A stretch of DNA of 64,000 nucleotides from Daucus carota subsp. sativus (Eukaryota > Streptophyta > Magnoliopsida > Apiales > Apiaceae), in assembly GCF_001625215.2 (NCBI RefSeq), contig NC_030386.2:39774796-39838795 (forward strand), in the 5' to 3' direction. Positions 36,944-50,249 of this stretch are shown here, one piece after another. The position numbers were made by a program, and so were the translations under genes. Below the pieces are notes generated by a model. That model saw only the letters and a program-made list of their open reading frames with translations, was not told the origin of the DNA and made no database searches. The first letter of the stretch is position 1, and the number at the start of each line of letters is the position of its first letter.

Positions 36944-39900
36944 ATGGCAGCTTCGATTATATCAAGAACTCTTTTTGCTACTAATCGCGTTCTTCAATCT
37001 TCTTACGCTGTTCCACACAAGACCCGGTTTTTATCTTCTGTGTTTAATGTAAGTTGTGATTTTTAGTATTTCTTGATTTCTTGTTATTGATTATGGATTG
37101 TAGTACTTTGTTTAATTTGATTTAGGAATTCACTAATGAATGAATGACTTGAATTCTTGATTTTGCGGTTTTTTTTATTTGTGACAGATTAATTCTTGGG
37201 TTTTATATGAACTGCAGTAGGTTGTTTAATTGAATTCATTTAGTCACTAATGAATGACCTGAATTCTTGAGTTTATATATTATTGTATGTTGTTTGTTGA
37301 TGGTTGGTTGAGTAGCTGGAGGCAAATATGTAATGGGGTTCTTTGTAATTTAGTGTGCTTGCAAGTTTAATGTTAATCGGAATAATTTGGAGGATATGTA
37401 GAGACCGGAAATTGTTGTCGTGCATTCCCCACAAAGGAATGCGTTTAATTTCTATAGTGAATTATGTTTCAGTTTCTTTCGTGCAAAGTACTGGATTTTG
37501 GAGTTTTTCGGCATTACCTTCAATAAGTTGTGATGCAGGCTGTATGTGAATACACATTTAGTTAAAATAGACATTGGTATCTCCGGTTGATTCTTGTATT
37601 TTTTTTGTCTGGACTTATGTAGCTTTTTAATTGCTTTCAGATAAAACCTTCACACTTTAGGGTTGCTTCTTATGCTAAACATAAGACTTCTGGTTATTTT
37701 TCTACTATGGCTTCATCTGTTAGTGGGGTGACAGCTGCTTCATCAGTACAGTCCATGTCTACTAGTGAACCTGTTGTATCAGTTGATTGGCTCCATGCCA
37801 ACTTGCGAGATCCGGATATGAAGGTATGATAGTTGGGGTCAGTAGGCAGCAGTTTTTTATTCTATGAAGCAATCTATATTTACATGTTGTGATGTATATA
37901 GTTTTTTTATAATTGTCTGATATATATGTTTAATGTAAGGATATATCAAAAACATTATTGCATGGAAGGTGTAGTGTTATGTTGCATGTACCATCAACAC
38001 GTAGTCTGATAATGCAATACATGTCATATTGTGGCCTTATAACGCTAAGTATTAATTTTTGTAAGACTTGAGAGGAGAGTGAATGGGCCTGTTTAATTAT
38101 ACTAGGTTACATTTAGTTTTTATTGAAATGTCTAGATGTCTTGGATATGATTAATATTAATGTCCGGAACTATATTTTGTATATTGATCAGTAAATTCAT
38201 GACTTAATTATAGTTCTTATTAGTTTGAAAATCAGCCATTATTTTGATTAATTACCGTGTTACACAATCAGGTCCACCTCACATCTAATTCTATCGACAA
38301 TTTTTTTTATCAAATGGCTTGTAGTTGGAACAAAATGTAAATGTGCTGATATAGTGATATTTCCAGGTTCTAGATGCATCATGGTATATGCCAAACGAAC
38401 AGAGGAACCCACTACAGGAGTATCAAGTATGGAATGGATTTTTTTTAATACTTTTCTTCTACTGGACATTTTTTTTAGAACTTGTAGACTTTCTACAGAT
38501 ATTTTCTCTTGAACTGTAGTGTTTGGGACAACTTAGGTTCAATATCTTTAATTGCACTTCTGTATTAATGCCTCTATATTCCTTCTGCTTTCTGTGTTTA
38601 CAGGTTGCCCACATTCCTGGTGCCCTTTTCTTTGATGTTGATGGGATATCAGATCAAGCTACGAATGTGTGATTCTTATTCCTTCTATTTTGGATCTTGT
38701 CTACTTCTATATATACACCAGAGTAAGCAGGGCTGTAAATGAACTGAGTTGAGACCAAAAAGTAGTGAGCTCAAGCTTGACTCATTTAAGAAATAATATA
38801 GTTCAGCTTTGGGTTTAGTTTGAACTTGAGAAATGTTAGGGAGTTTGGCTAGTGAGAAATATGTTGTTAAAGTATTTACTTTTTCAAAATGAACTAGATT
38901 TTACTTGTTCGATTTTAGCTTGTTAAAGTTTGAAGATCGAACTTAATTTGTGTTGCTTTCAAGTTCAGATATAGCTCAAGCTGCTCACAACAATTCTGCT
39001 CATGTACAGCCCTACTTGCATGCCAGTTATATTCTTGCAACTAATATATATAAATATGGTCAGTCTTTTTTATAATGCTGAAGCATCTTGAAATTTTGAT
39101 TGTTATCAGTTGCCGCACATGCTGCCATCAGAAGATGCTTTTGCTGCTGCTGTTTCAGCTCTTGGTATTGAGAACAAAGATGGAGTTGTAGTTTATGATG
39201 GGAAGGGCATTTTTAGTGCTGCTCGAGTGTGGTGGTGAGTTGTAAGTTTAATAACCAGGGTTGTTTATTAGATGGTTCACTGTTGCAATTGGATCAATAA
39301 ACTGAGTGAATTATAGTTAGTAGTTCTTGATGCACAGGATGTTCCGAGTCTTTGGGCATGATAAAATATGGGTGTTAGATGGAGGCCTTCCAAGATGGCG
39401 TGCTTCAGGATTTGATGTTGAGTCGAGTGCTTCTAGTGATGCTATCTTGAAAGCTAGTGCTGCAAGTGACGCAATAGAGAAAGTATATCAAGGACAGGCA
39501 GTAAGTTTAAGATTATCAACACCAACAATATATTGATAGTATTTGATACCGGATAATGCTTCTTTTTCATCTGTGTTATATATATATTTGATTTATTCTT
39601 TGGTTTTCCATGATAGACTTGTTGCTCAGTCATTTAGTGAAAAAATAATTTAAATAGATATCTCTATTTCTCCAGGTCACACCAATTACATTTCAAGCCA
39701 GATTACAGCCGCATCTTGTTTGGAATCTAGAGCAGGTTTAGTTGCAACTTGTAATCAGTGTGTTTTTATGTTATTTTTACTTTCGAAATTGTTTGTTTGG
39801 GACACTAATTACTGGGGTTGAAGTAGACATTACAAGTGATTTATATAAATTATTACAGTCGGTAAGTTGTGGTTCAAAGTTACAATATGTGGTAGTTCTG

Positions 39901-42900
39901 TTTATGTATTCTATGTATAATACCTTCAGGTATGCAGTGTCTGTGAACCTGTTATATTGCAAACTTCTTTTGAATACCCTACCTTTTTGTGTTGCTTTAA
40001 AGATGTCCAGAAGTATGAGTCATGGCTATAAATTTCATTATGTGCTCTTTATTCTGTAGTTCATTGTGGTAGCTAAATGAAAATTACACATGAACCTCAT
40101 AACTTGGTTACTAACTTCTAAGATAGTTCCTACTAGTCATTTAAGATAATGAATCAGCAATTTCTATCTTGTTCATCCTCATATTTTATAAAATGTACTC
40201 TATAGTTGGGTTCTCTTTCCCACATCGTGGCATTCATAAAGTATCTAGGAAAGTGATAAACAGGTTGTCACTAGCTTTGAATATAGATGTCAAATACAGG
40301 TCTAGTTGAATCTTTTTTTATTTTTAATTTAGTGTTTTATTTCCGATTTCTAAATTTTTGGTTAGAACTAAGATACATCTCTCATGCTAATGCATGAAAT
40401 GCCTTTTTGAATTGAACTTTGCAACTTCCTATTATTACTTTATCTTTGAACAATAATTTTATGTAATCAAATAGGTTCAAAAAAACATTGAGGAAAATTC
40501 ACATCAAGTTGTAGATGCTCGTTCGAAGGCCAGGTACTTTTATATATATATAGTTTATATTGTTCTGCTGGCTGCTAGTGTATCCCTCTTGTAACATGTA
40601 TCATATTTACTTTGAGGCATACCAATGAAAATATGGCATATCTGGTATAGTATTTTCTGGTTCACTTTGAGAATACGGTTCTATTTTTGTAGCACCTTTT
40701 TTGTTTGTTAAGTGTTGTATACTTTTAGAATGTGGTGTATCTGATTTCAGATATAAGAACACTATAATAATTCATGTAGCTGGATCCTTCAGAACCAAAT
40801 TAATCCTTACTTAAAATGGGATGTTTAAGAGCACAAATTTTAGAATGAACTTGGAGCATGATATAATTGGTAAATAAGTAGTGAAGTTGTGACTATGGCC
40901 TACTGATGCGAGTTGCATATCATATTATATATCTATTATCTACAAGGGGTTAAATACGTGAAAGTACCTCTCGAGAAAGCAATAGATGCAAATAATCTGA
41001 CTAATCAAGTAGCAGCCCTTAGTTAAGGAAACAATTCTTCAAATCTTTTTTAATCTCCGACTCTCAATATACATTTTCTTAATTTTGGACTTTGGAGTTT
41101 CATTGAATCAGTTAAATTCTTCCCCTTGCCCTAATAAACACGTCTGACCATGGCTTAAATATATAGAGATTCATCTTAATCATGAATACAAAACTTTGCT
41201 TGTCTTTAGCCAAGTAATCTTAGTGACTTAACAAATGCTTTCCTCACAAATATTTCTGTTCTTGGAAGCCTGATTTCGGTTTGTGGAGATATTGAACGTG
41301 TTGGCTTTTGCAGGTTTGATGGCACAGCGCCTGAGCCTAGAAAGGGAATAAGAGCTGGTCATGTGCCTGGAAGCAAGTGTGTTCCGTTTCCACAGGTAGC
41401 ATAGTACATTTGTTACATTAATACTAGTTTTTTGTATATCTGGTGAACTGGATTTATTCAACAGGTTGGAAAATCATTAATATCCCTATTCACTATTATA
41501 TTGCAAAGTGTATAAAGTGAAATCATGCAAAACTATTTTTGTCACTGTATAGTCGATGCCCTATTTAGTATGTACTTAAGTTGAAAGCAACTTCATATTA
41601 TTTATCACTAATACAAGGTCTTTTAAATATAGTGATTTCTTACTCTCTCTGTAGCTCTATTATTTCCCCATGTACCCTTTTTTATATATAATTTGTAGAA
41701 TGATAGAATCTGAATCATTAACATTCTTTATGAAGCTGCTGGTGTTCATCGGCTAATCTAATTTTCGTATATATTTTATATACAAGAATTAATAGTGTTG
41801 TACACAACGTTATTTTTCGTCAGTACTTGCCAAAATTTCACTACAAAGTCGTTGTCATGCTATAGATTCATGTTAAACTCTTTTAAACAGACATGTCTCG
41901 TGACCCCATTTCTGTGGTTCCTTGCAGTTATTGGATAGCTCGCAGTCACTCTTACCACCAGCCAGTCTCAAAGAAAAATTTGAGCAAGAAGGTAATACTT
42001 GTGTAGTTGTGTGCCTGTTCAAAGGGTTGACTGGGGAATTTACTTGTTACTCTTTTCTTCTGGGCAAAGGCCAGTAACAAAAAATTTAAATACTTGCGAA
42101 CATATTTTTCCTCCACTGAATTACAGGGTGATAGAACTTATATATTGTTACAGATAATGGATGCCACCACTAGAATGTATATTAAGTATTAGAAAGCAGT
42201 CAACTAACAATTACATATGTGTGTAAATCGTTTCTGTTTATGTGAATAGTGACCTCCCTGCTCCCTATGTTAATAATTTTCTTGGGTTTATCAACTGCAG
42301 GCATTTCCTTGGACCAACCTATTGTAACTTCATGTGGCACTGGTGTTACGGCTTGCATTCTTGCACTGGTGATGATCTTTTTCCCTTTCTATTGTTTTAC
42401 TGGTGATGACTTTAATGCTTAACATGACATTATATAGTCTTTGGTTGAACATCAAAGTCTTTTTTTATTATTCAATCTTCATCTATTTTTACAAAGGACC
42501 GGTGTTTAAACAAGATTTTTAAAAGCATATGTTCTTTAAATTCGACCATCATCTTTTTAAACTAGATTTGATACATCTTTGCTCAGTTCTGACCTTTTTC
42601 TAGGATATTGAAAGAATTATATGGGAAGTTTGTATTCTAAAACTTGTTTTACCTAGGAAGAACTTTACTATGATTTGTTATGAATGTACTGTGTTATGCT
42701 TGATACTTGCAGTTTAAATGGCATTTATCATTTATTCTTTACTCAATACAGCATGGAAAACATGCGTGTTAACATGTCAAGAAAGGAATTGTAACATTGT
42801 TATTTCGTAAGCTGATACTTGCTCATTTACAGGGCCTCCACCGTCTTGGAAAGACTGATGTTCCGGTGTATGATGGGTCCTGGACAGAATGGGGAGCACA

Positions 42901-42946
42901 TCCTGATACTCCAGTTTCCACTTCTGATCTAGCTGAAACTCAATAA
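36944..42946 (+). CDS. STR1: Thiosulfate/3-mercaptopyruvate sulfurtransferase, 12 exons
   Basis: 381-aa two-domain rhodanese. It transfers sulfur from 3-mercaptopyruvate (or thiosulfate) to cyanide or thiols, in cysteine breakdown, mainly in mitochondria. Exons: 36944-37048, 37641-37823, 38367-38426, 38604-38666, 39110-39234, 39338-39500, 39676-39735, 40475-40533, 41314-41395, 41928-41991, 42301-42368 and 42833-42946; all phases join. Residues 1 to ~70 form a Ser/Arg-rich targeting region. The N-terminal domain shows [17 protein letters not shown] and [20 protein letters not shown]. The C-terminal domain has DARSKARFDG and the active-site loop CGTGVTA, with Cys about residue 333. Length matches the Arabidopsis enzymes (about 379 aa). 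An inner Met near residue 57 could give a form without the presequence. No damage seen. Confidence 0.95.
38728..39014. mobile_element. Degenerate hAT-like MITE in sulfurtransferase intron 4
   Basis: Starts CAGGGCTGTAAATGAAC and ends CATGTACAGCCCTA, imperfect inverted ends of hAT type. The interior has repeated TTGAACTT/AAGTTCA-like motifs. No clear 8-bp duplication, so it is probably old. It lies wholly inside the intron 38667-39109. Confidence 0.5.
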
Positions 42947-43384
42947 GAAGCTTCCCAGATATGCGCCTAGTAAGAACTTGTATCCAAACAGTGAATTAAT
43001 CGATATCCCTCGTAACTGTTGAGTGTTTGCTTTTTGTGGATTGCATCATCATGAGCTCTCTTTATATAGCATTTGTAAAAATTGGAATGGAAGGCTGTAT
43101 TTGCTTCATATTGTTCTTTTTGAATCTGATAATCCCATAAGAAATATCTCGACTCATATCATTTCAACGAAAAAAGCGTGTAAGTTAATGTTTTGAATTT
43201 GGAAAGTACGTGATGTCCTATAACTAATAAGAAGAACTGGACAGAGGGCGTGATAATTTATATATTTAGAATTTTAATTATTTTGAAAACGAGTATTCAG
43301 TGCTAAGAATTACTGTGTCATGTGAGAAAAAATTACTATTGTTTGTAATTACGTAACAAAAGTTATGTAAAAAGTGTCACTGTC
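42947..43384. other. 3' flank of the sulfurtransferase gene
   Basis: Presumed 3' UTR followed by AT-rich spacer up to the tRNA gene. No other feature recognised. Confidence 0.5.
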
Positions 43385-43457
43385 GATCGCGTGGCCTAAT
43401 GGATAAGGCGCTCGCCTCCGGAGCGGGAGATTGTGGGTTCGAGTCCCATCGTGATCG
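43385..43457 (+). tRNA. tRNA-Arg (anticodon CCG)
   Basis: A 73-nt cloverleaf without intron. The acceptor stem is GATCGCG paired with CGTGATC (one G-T pair), then discriminator G. D arm: GGCCTAATGGATAAGGC. Anticodon stem CTCGC/GCGGG around the loop CTCCGGA gives anticodon CCG, which reads CGG. The T arm is GTGGG-TTCGAGT-CCCAT. CCA is not encoded, as expected for a nuclear gene. A TTTT run at 43460-43463 is a likely Pol III terminator. Confidence 0.95.
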
Positions 43458-43791
43458 CCTTTTCACATAATTCGTGCAAAAAAAAAAAATCCAAGTGTAA
43501 TTTTTTTTATTAAAAACTCTAATTATTTTGCTGCCTTGTCTATATACTCAGTTAGAATGTTAGATGACGAAACAGTGGAATTTTTAATTTAGTACATCGT
43601 TTTTGTCTGCGTAAAATCAGTAGAATCTAGAGAGAACAAATTCTACAACACCATGGCCTCCATTCCCAGAAATATTACAAAATTATGACTCCCACGGGGC
43701 TAAAATGAGAGATTACAAAATTATGACCTCAACAGAGGATCAATCATTTTCCATTACTCAACAATTTGGTGATCTTTGATTCCCCTTAAAT
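43458..43791. other. Spacer and presumed 3' UTR of the methyltransferase gene
   Basis: Sequence between the tRNA gene and the minus-strand methyltransferase stop codon. No separate gene recognised. Confidence 0.5.
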
Positions 43792-46189
43792 TTATCGCTT
43801 AAATAAGAAAACAATAATAGGAGCAAGTGGTTTGTTTAACATTTCAAGCTTGCAGCAGCTCCATTTATCAACCGCCAAACCAGAAGCAAATGCTTGGACC
43901 GTCTCAAACTCTTCCCTGCATAATGTCACACGTGATTAACTTTAATGGTTCATATAAGCTTTGGAGCACAAAGAAAAGCCTTAAAGAATTACAAACTTAA
44001 ACTTATGTTGTGTTTGGTTGGGATGAAAGAAAATGGAGGGAATGGAATGAGATTTGAACTATAATTTAGTTGAATGTATGATAATTTCATTCCTTCCACC
44101 ATTCCATTATCACCCTCAATTAGAGCTCAAAACCTCCATTTTGTTAAGGAATGCTCTATTCCAATTCCTACCTATTTTCTACCCAAATCTCATCATAGAA
44201 AATTTGCACTCATTTTTTTCAAAGTTATCCCTCCTGCACTCTATTCTTTTCTTTTATTTATACTCATTCCATTCACCCCAACCAAACACAACATTAGTAT
44301 CTCAAAATCCTTCACCTTTTCTTTAAGTCTCGTTTGGATCTCATTTATATTAATTAATTTATCTATTGCATCTTAATTTATTTAAACCACAGTAATATCC
44401 CGTCTTCATGATTAAAGATAGCGGTATATGTGTAAGTATATCAGTTAAAAGTAAAACAGAACCTTCCACCGGGGTGCCCAACATAAACCAGCAAGCTGAT
44501 GAGACCTCCAGGTGCAACTACTCTCTCTGCTGCTTCTAATCCCAGAAGTGTTGTATCTGACTTGGTAATCATTGTTTTGTCACCTCCAGGAAGGTAACCC
44601 AAGTTAAATGCAACTAGCCTGTACAATCAAGTGACACGATATGGATGGGTATAAGATGAAGAAGCTTGTAAATAAAGCAAGAAAGGGGTGGTGAGTAAAT
44701 GACTTGTCAAATAATGAAAAGGTGATCATCTGCAAGGAAAAAAATATCAAAGTAAGAATAAACGGGTAAAACTGAGTGGAATTGCAGTACCTCACTGTGA
44801 TGTTTCTTGGTATGACTTCCTCCAATTTACTGTGACATGTGCTAAAGAGCTCAACGAGTTCTCTCTGCAGTATATGAGTTCATTCAAACACAGTGGGTAT
44901 ACGAATTTGTAGTAACAGATATTTTCTGGCAGGATTTTGCATGCTATAATCTGGTAGACATGTCAGACAGACTCATAGGCAACATCGACCATGGTACACA
45001 GCTCTATACAATAAGGGTATAAGGTATTGACATAAATGTGTATATAATTGACAAGTGTTGAGAACAAAAGAAAAGTAATCAAACTAGACAATGCATATAA
45101 GGAGCACCTCATTGTCATCCAGTGATTCATCCAGCAAAGAACGAGTATTTTGTAAAGCAACATCTTGAAGATCTAATGCATAAACACGGCCTTTTTGTGA
45201 CTTATCAGCAACCATATTAAGCATTGCTAAGGTATCATACCCATTACCACAAGTGGCATCGATAACTGCATCCCCTTTCTGGACTACACATTTCCACACC
45301 CTGTGCATAAAAGGAGCATAAGAGAGTTTAGAACAAATTAACTGTAAATAGCATTCATTCTCCAGCAGACTGTATAAACCAGTGAAACTGTAGTGACAAA
45401 TTGTTTTGATATTGCTGGCCATGCAACCCTCAAAGATAACTTATATATTATTCTATGTCATAAAACTAGCGGGGAAAGCTCCCACATCGCAAGAGCATAA
45501 GTAAAAAGTTTTTCTCGCACCATGTTAATCAGGGCTAAAACTAATCCTGGGTTTTATTTTAGCAGCAGTCATTTTACATTTACGCTATTATTTTCACATG
45601 TTCAGTTTTAGCAAGTTATTTTTCATACTTATTTTCCATCAAAAATCATCCAAGAAGATGATTCAAATACAGTTCACAAGTTATTTCCAATCAAAATTTT
45701 ACTTATCTCTAGAGTTTTAAATATTGAAATCTAGGCTAGTACTCTCAATCAAAATTTTCCGTTCTCGAGATTTATAATATTGTAAAAGCACTGTAAACTC
45801 CAATTATAACTTCCAAGTAGTGAATCAAAAGTACCTACGAGTGAGCAACTTCAGTAGCTTTCTTCTTCCCAAACATGTACTCTAACATCACATTTTCCAA
45901 ACCTAATTCACAACAATAACACAAAAGAAGACCGAGTTGACTCAGTTTTTGATAAAAAAAATAAATTGTACGGATAGAGAAATAGTTTGTGAATTAGACC
46001 TGGGAGATTAGGAGGCTTCTTTGCAATTGGAGACTGAGCTTGAGCGGCAGCGACGAGGCTGTGATTATTGGTTGAATTTGTAGTGAAATTGAAAAAATTT
46101 CTAGGGTTTCTGAGTGATGAAGCGGGTACAAAAAGGAAGGGTTTATGAGAGAAGAAGAGGGTTGAAATGGGGTGGTGTAGTTTCGACAT
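43792..46189 (-). CDS. YtqB/MnmM-type SAM-dependent RNA methyltransferase, 6 exons
   Basis: 266-aa protein, minus strand. Exons from the 5' end: 46189-46000, 45902-45839, 45300-45108, 44864-44791, 44618-44463 and 43915-43792; all phases join. The first ~60 residues are Ser/Asn-rich and resemble an organelle transit peptide. SAM-binding motif I is [12 protein letters not shown] (about residues 97-108), followed by [11 protein letters not shown] later loop reads [10 protein letters not shown], the family's distinctive motif. It ends [11 protein letters not shown]. Bacterial YtqB/MnmM methylates the 5-aminomethyl group on tRNA wobble uridine; plant members are annotated as putative rRNA methylases. 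The organelle tRNA role is inferred. From memory it resembles At1g16445. Convergent with the sulfurtransferase gene; a Tourist-like MITE sits in the last intron. Confidence 0.88.
44006..44293. mobile_element. Tourist-like MITE (288 bp) in a methyltransferase intron
   Basis: Ends TGTTGTGTTTGGTTGGG and CCCCAACCAAACACAACA are inverted repeats flanked by the TTA duplication (44003-44005 and 44294-44296), as in PIF/Harbinger-derived Tourist elements. It lies in the intron 43916-44462. Several frames across it are by-products. Confidence 0.8.
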
Positions 46190-47054
46190 TGTGCCGGAAA
46201 GATATACACCAGTTTTAATCGAGAAAAATATCCAGAATTCGAATTTTTTTTCCAGAGATATACAATGTAATAATCTTACTTGTAATTTTAACGATCTGGA
46301 AAATAATTGTTTAATTTTGAAAATATATTTGAAAACATGACTATTTTTACAAAAATTCTAAATTCTAATTTTTTAATCATAATTGTTACAATAATTTCAT
46401 ATTTAAATTGAATATGTGGATATTACAAATTTAGTATGTCCTGAAATAAGATTTTAAAATTTGGTACCACATGTCCTAGCATGCACAAATGTAAAATCAA
46501 GGGACAAGCCTGCAAAGAGACCCTCACCCTTCTGCCAACATTATATTGTTCAAACCTCAAACCCTCAGCCTCCCGTTCGTTTTGTGAAAAGCAAGCGGTA
46601 ATCGGACTTAAACAGTAAAATCATATATGTTAGGCCAATGCCCCTTGTGCATCTTATTAAGCATTTTCAGATTTATTCTTTTCAGTTTTGAAATGAATTG
46701 ACCAATCCATACTTCTTTCAATCTTTTACACAACTTTTTGTTAGAATTTACCCTCATTTTCCACATTACCTCTATAATCCACTTCAACCACCTAAAACTG
46801 TCCCTAAATTTTCTTGTTACATTCTCCTGTCATTCGATCGCAGCCAAGAACATTACCCTGGTCTTCGTATCACAATTAAATTTGCCATCCTAATAGGTAG
46901 TACACTACCCCATGAAGCAAAGCTGCATAATTCATGACTTAAAACAGAGGAACAATGAGAAGTTTAAATGCATGGACGAAAGAAGTAATCAAGTTTGTGT
47001 TGATCATTCATTTAAAATGATAATTGTTCCACCAGATAAGCTGGATTTGGACCC
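46190..47054. other. Intergenic DNA with promoter of the methyltransferase gene
   Basis: AT-rich sequence upstream of the methyltransferase start (46189, minus) and downstream of the SDR gene. No gene is supported; a plus-strand frame at 46698-46937 has no family character. Confidence 0.5.
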
Positions 47055-47056
47055 TA

Positions 47057-47150
47057 GGGGTGGGAGGAGTGGCTGAGGCCTCCAGGAGTAATCTCACTGT
47101 CGCAGGTTCCCATCCCCATAGGTTAATGTACCTTAATAAAAGGTCCTTGA
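47057..47150 (+). mobile_element. Possible tRNA-derived SINE remnant
   Basis: A Pol III A-box-like TGGCTGAGGCC (near 47070) is followed about 36 bp later by a B-box-like GGTTCCCATCCCC (near 47105). This spacing and the G-rich head (GGGGTGGGAGGAG) fit a plant SINE. Both boxes deviate from consensus and no target duplication or tail was confirmed. It lies just past the SDR gene's stop. Confidence 0.4.
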
Positions 47151-47232
47151 ATAGTTTATAAAGACAATCTACAATAATTAAGTTCAAACAGAAGGCTGAG
47201 TTCAATAAAAGCTGATTTTGTAATGACTAACA

Positions 47233-50035
47233 CTAAAGTTTGCTTGTGGGAACCCCGACAGGTGCAGCTCTTGAACGTTTCTCCACTGTGCGGGAAAGCT
47301 GCTTCACTGCCTCTTTTGGTAAAGGGCGGGGCCTGCTCAGCCAGAGTCCACCATCAACTACAAGAGTGGTGCCATTGACGTATTTACCTTCACCAAATAT
47401 GAAAGACACAAAAATTATATGATGAATAAATATTAAGTGCATAAATAAGCAAGGAAGAAGGAACATGGTGCAGGGAAGTGAATATTCCACACAAGTGAGT
47501 GTGTGTTGTCTTGCCTCCTCCCATGACCGTTCCCTCAATAGTGTAAGGATAAACTTGAGGTATTGCTAAAATCAAACGAGACCTTTAAATGAAATGATAT
47601 TTTGAAGGCACTATGATACATAGGGTAGCCAGAGGCGATAGTATATAGAGTTATGTATATATATGACTGTCGCCGGCAACTGTTTTAGTGGCTTTCTAGG
47701 CAAACATGGAAGACTGAGCTGATATAACTCAGTAAAAGAACATACAGCTGATCCAAATAAGTGTAATATGTACCAAAAGAAATTGATTACAGATTAGAAT
47801 TATTAATAGTAATAGTAGACATACTTTTATATGATTAAGAATGGACATTATCAGATGAGCACGGAATGAAGTTAAAACTTAACTACGAAAACAGCAAAAT
47901 GTTTAACAAAATCAGGAGGCTTAAATACAGGAAATTTGGGAAGAAATCCATACAAGGCTCGTCAGGAGAAAGTTATCATTCTTTAATATTTAATAATATA
48001 AACAACATCCCCCACTCCTGAAACTTATAAAAATTGATATATTATAACAAACTCAGTTGGTTGGCGCTCACATAAATTCAGGCTTTGTATATGATCCATA
48101 GAAAACAGATGAAGGACTGCAAATTGAATTAAAAAGGAAAGAAAAAAAATGATCAGTTTACTAACCAGCTTCTGATGTAAGGTAGAGTGCTGCAACAGCT
48201 ATATCCCACTTCTCTCCAAGTTTATATAGAGGCATCTCTTTTCTAGAGCTGTTTTTTATTTCATCAGGTCCCAGTTTACTCATACCAGCAGTGTCACCAA
48301 TGGGGCCAGGAGCAATTCCATTTACTCTGATATCATAATCAGTTCCCCATTCTAAAGCCAAATTTCTCGTAAGAGCATCCACAGCTGCCTGAATTAATCA
48401 TTTATTTTAATATATCATGCAGATGGTAAATAGGTAAACATTATTACTGCAACTAGTACAAACCTTGGCAGCGGATACATGGATTTGATAAAAAGATGCT
48501 GTGTAATGTAAAGTAGCACTGATATTCAATATGCTTCCACCACTTGATGATGTCCTGCCTGGAGCTCCTTTTTTAAGATATTTAAGAGCTTCGCGACACA
48601 TGGTGAAGGTACCAACTGAATCAATATCCATCACTGTAGAAGGAAGGTATCATAAAAACATTAGCTTTCCGCTTAGTCTAAGCCCCCTCTTTTACCTCCA
48701 GTTATACTTTAATGATCTATACAGCGATTAGCTGACAACTTACATGAACCAGCTACCTCTTGCTAAAAATGCATAGTTAATACAATTAATTTAAGACAGT
48801 ACATCTAAGCACTGAAAGAAAAAATCACAAGACAACTGTAGTTCTTACTTATTGAATTTTGATGAATATAACTATAAGCCAGAGTATCAGACAATATGTT
48901 AGAGCGTATCTTCAGAACTGCACCAGACAGCAGATATTACCTGTTCGGAATCCATTAGGAGACAAATCCTCAGCTGACACCAGAAAATTGCCAGCTGCTG
49001 CATTAACAAGAATATCAAGCTTTCCGAAGTGCTTTATAGTTGATTCCACAACTTTTTTTGCATCTTCCTGTTTGCGAACATCACCCTCAAATCCAACAGC
49101 CTATGAAAAAGGAGCAACAAAACATAGGGAACTATTAGAAGAAAAGCCTTTAAAAAAGAAGAAGCCACAATGGACTTTCAGATCAAAGTAACCAATAATC
49201 AAGCCCCACATATTTTTTTGTCTAAAACTAAAGCAAACAAAGATAGGCTCTATGCAAATTCTTACAGTCATAATCTCTGATCAATCATCATGTATATATA
49301 AGAACCATCATTCTTATCATTTCTATATAGCTCAATACAATCCCCAAAAAGAGAGACAAAATAAGCCATTTCCGGTATAGGGATAATGTTACTCCAAAAT
49401 TAATCCAACTCAAACAACAACAACATCAGACACGAATCATTGAAAAATTATTACACTACATTAACTCTACAAAAATAATACTACATCACCACGATCCTTC
49501 ACCACATTACATTAACTCTACAAAAGTTGGAACAATTCCATTCAATTTCTTATAAACCTGAAAAAACCAGTCACTCTAACGAGGCAGTCCCATTATAACA
49601 ACCCATCCACAATAACACAACATACAATCACCGCATATAAACAATCATACCCAAAAGCATACAAAAATTCAGTCTCTACTGATTCTTCCATCTCAGTCAA
49701 ACCTCATGATCACAAAATTTTATTAATCTACATCATAACCGAGAAAAAAAATATTACTTAATCAAAATTAAAACACAATATTGGGACTTAAAAAATATTA
49801 CTTCATCGAGATTAAAAACAAAAAAATATTACTTTATCGAGATCACTACCTGAATCCCAAGTGATCGAAGAGAGGCAACAGCAGAATCAAGAACAGACTT
49901 GCGGCGACCCATGATAGCAACACAAGCTCCATGTTGACCGAACTGGCTGGATATTTCGTACCCAATACCCGACCCGCCTCCAGTCAACAGGGCTACCTTG
50001 CCATTAAGAATGTTTGGTTTAAATGGGCTCTCCAT
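47233..50035 (-). CDS. Peroxisomal 2,4-dienoyl-CoA reductase-like SDR, 5 exons
   Basis: 297-aa short-chain dehydrogenase/reductase, minus strand. Exons: 50035-49850, 49100-48941, 48633-48464, 48388-48166 and 47387-47233; all phases join. The enzyme should use NADPH to reduce 2,4-dienoyl-CoA during beta-oxidation of unsaturated fatty acids. The cofactor motif is TGGGSGIG near residue 20. LDILVNAAAGNF and LNISATLHYTASFYQIHVSAAK mark the active-site region. The C-terminus is SKL, a canonical peroxisomal targeting signal. Length matches Arabidopsis SDRB/DECR. I start at MESPFKPN (50035), where the known family begins; an in-frame ATG at 50065 would add 10 residues. A TATA-like ATATAAATA lies at 50146-50154 on the minus strand. 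The gene looks intact. Confidence 0.94.
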
Positions 50036-50249
50036 TTCTTGAATAAAAACCCAATCTTTATTCAAGAATCAAGTAAATTATGTGGGTTTTCTTGGTTTCT
50101 CCGATGAATGTGTGAAATGTGTGGGTGTTTGGTGTGTGTAAAGATTATTTATATGGTGGAAGAAGGTGTGGAGGTGGTGGTTTGAGTACTACAAGTAAGA
50201 CAAAGAGGAGCCAGTCAAGTTTGACAAAGGTATATTCCTATGATTACTA

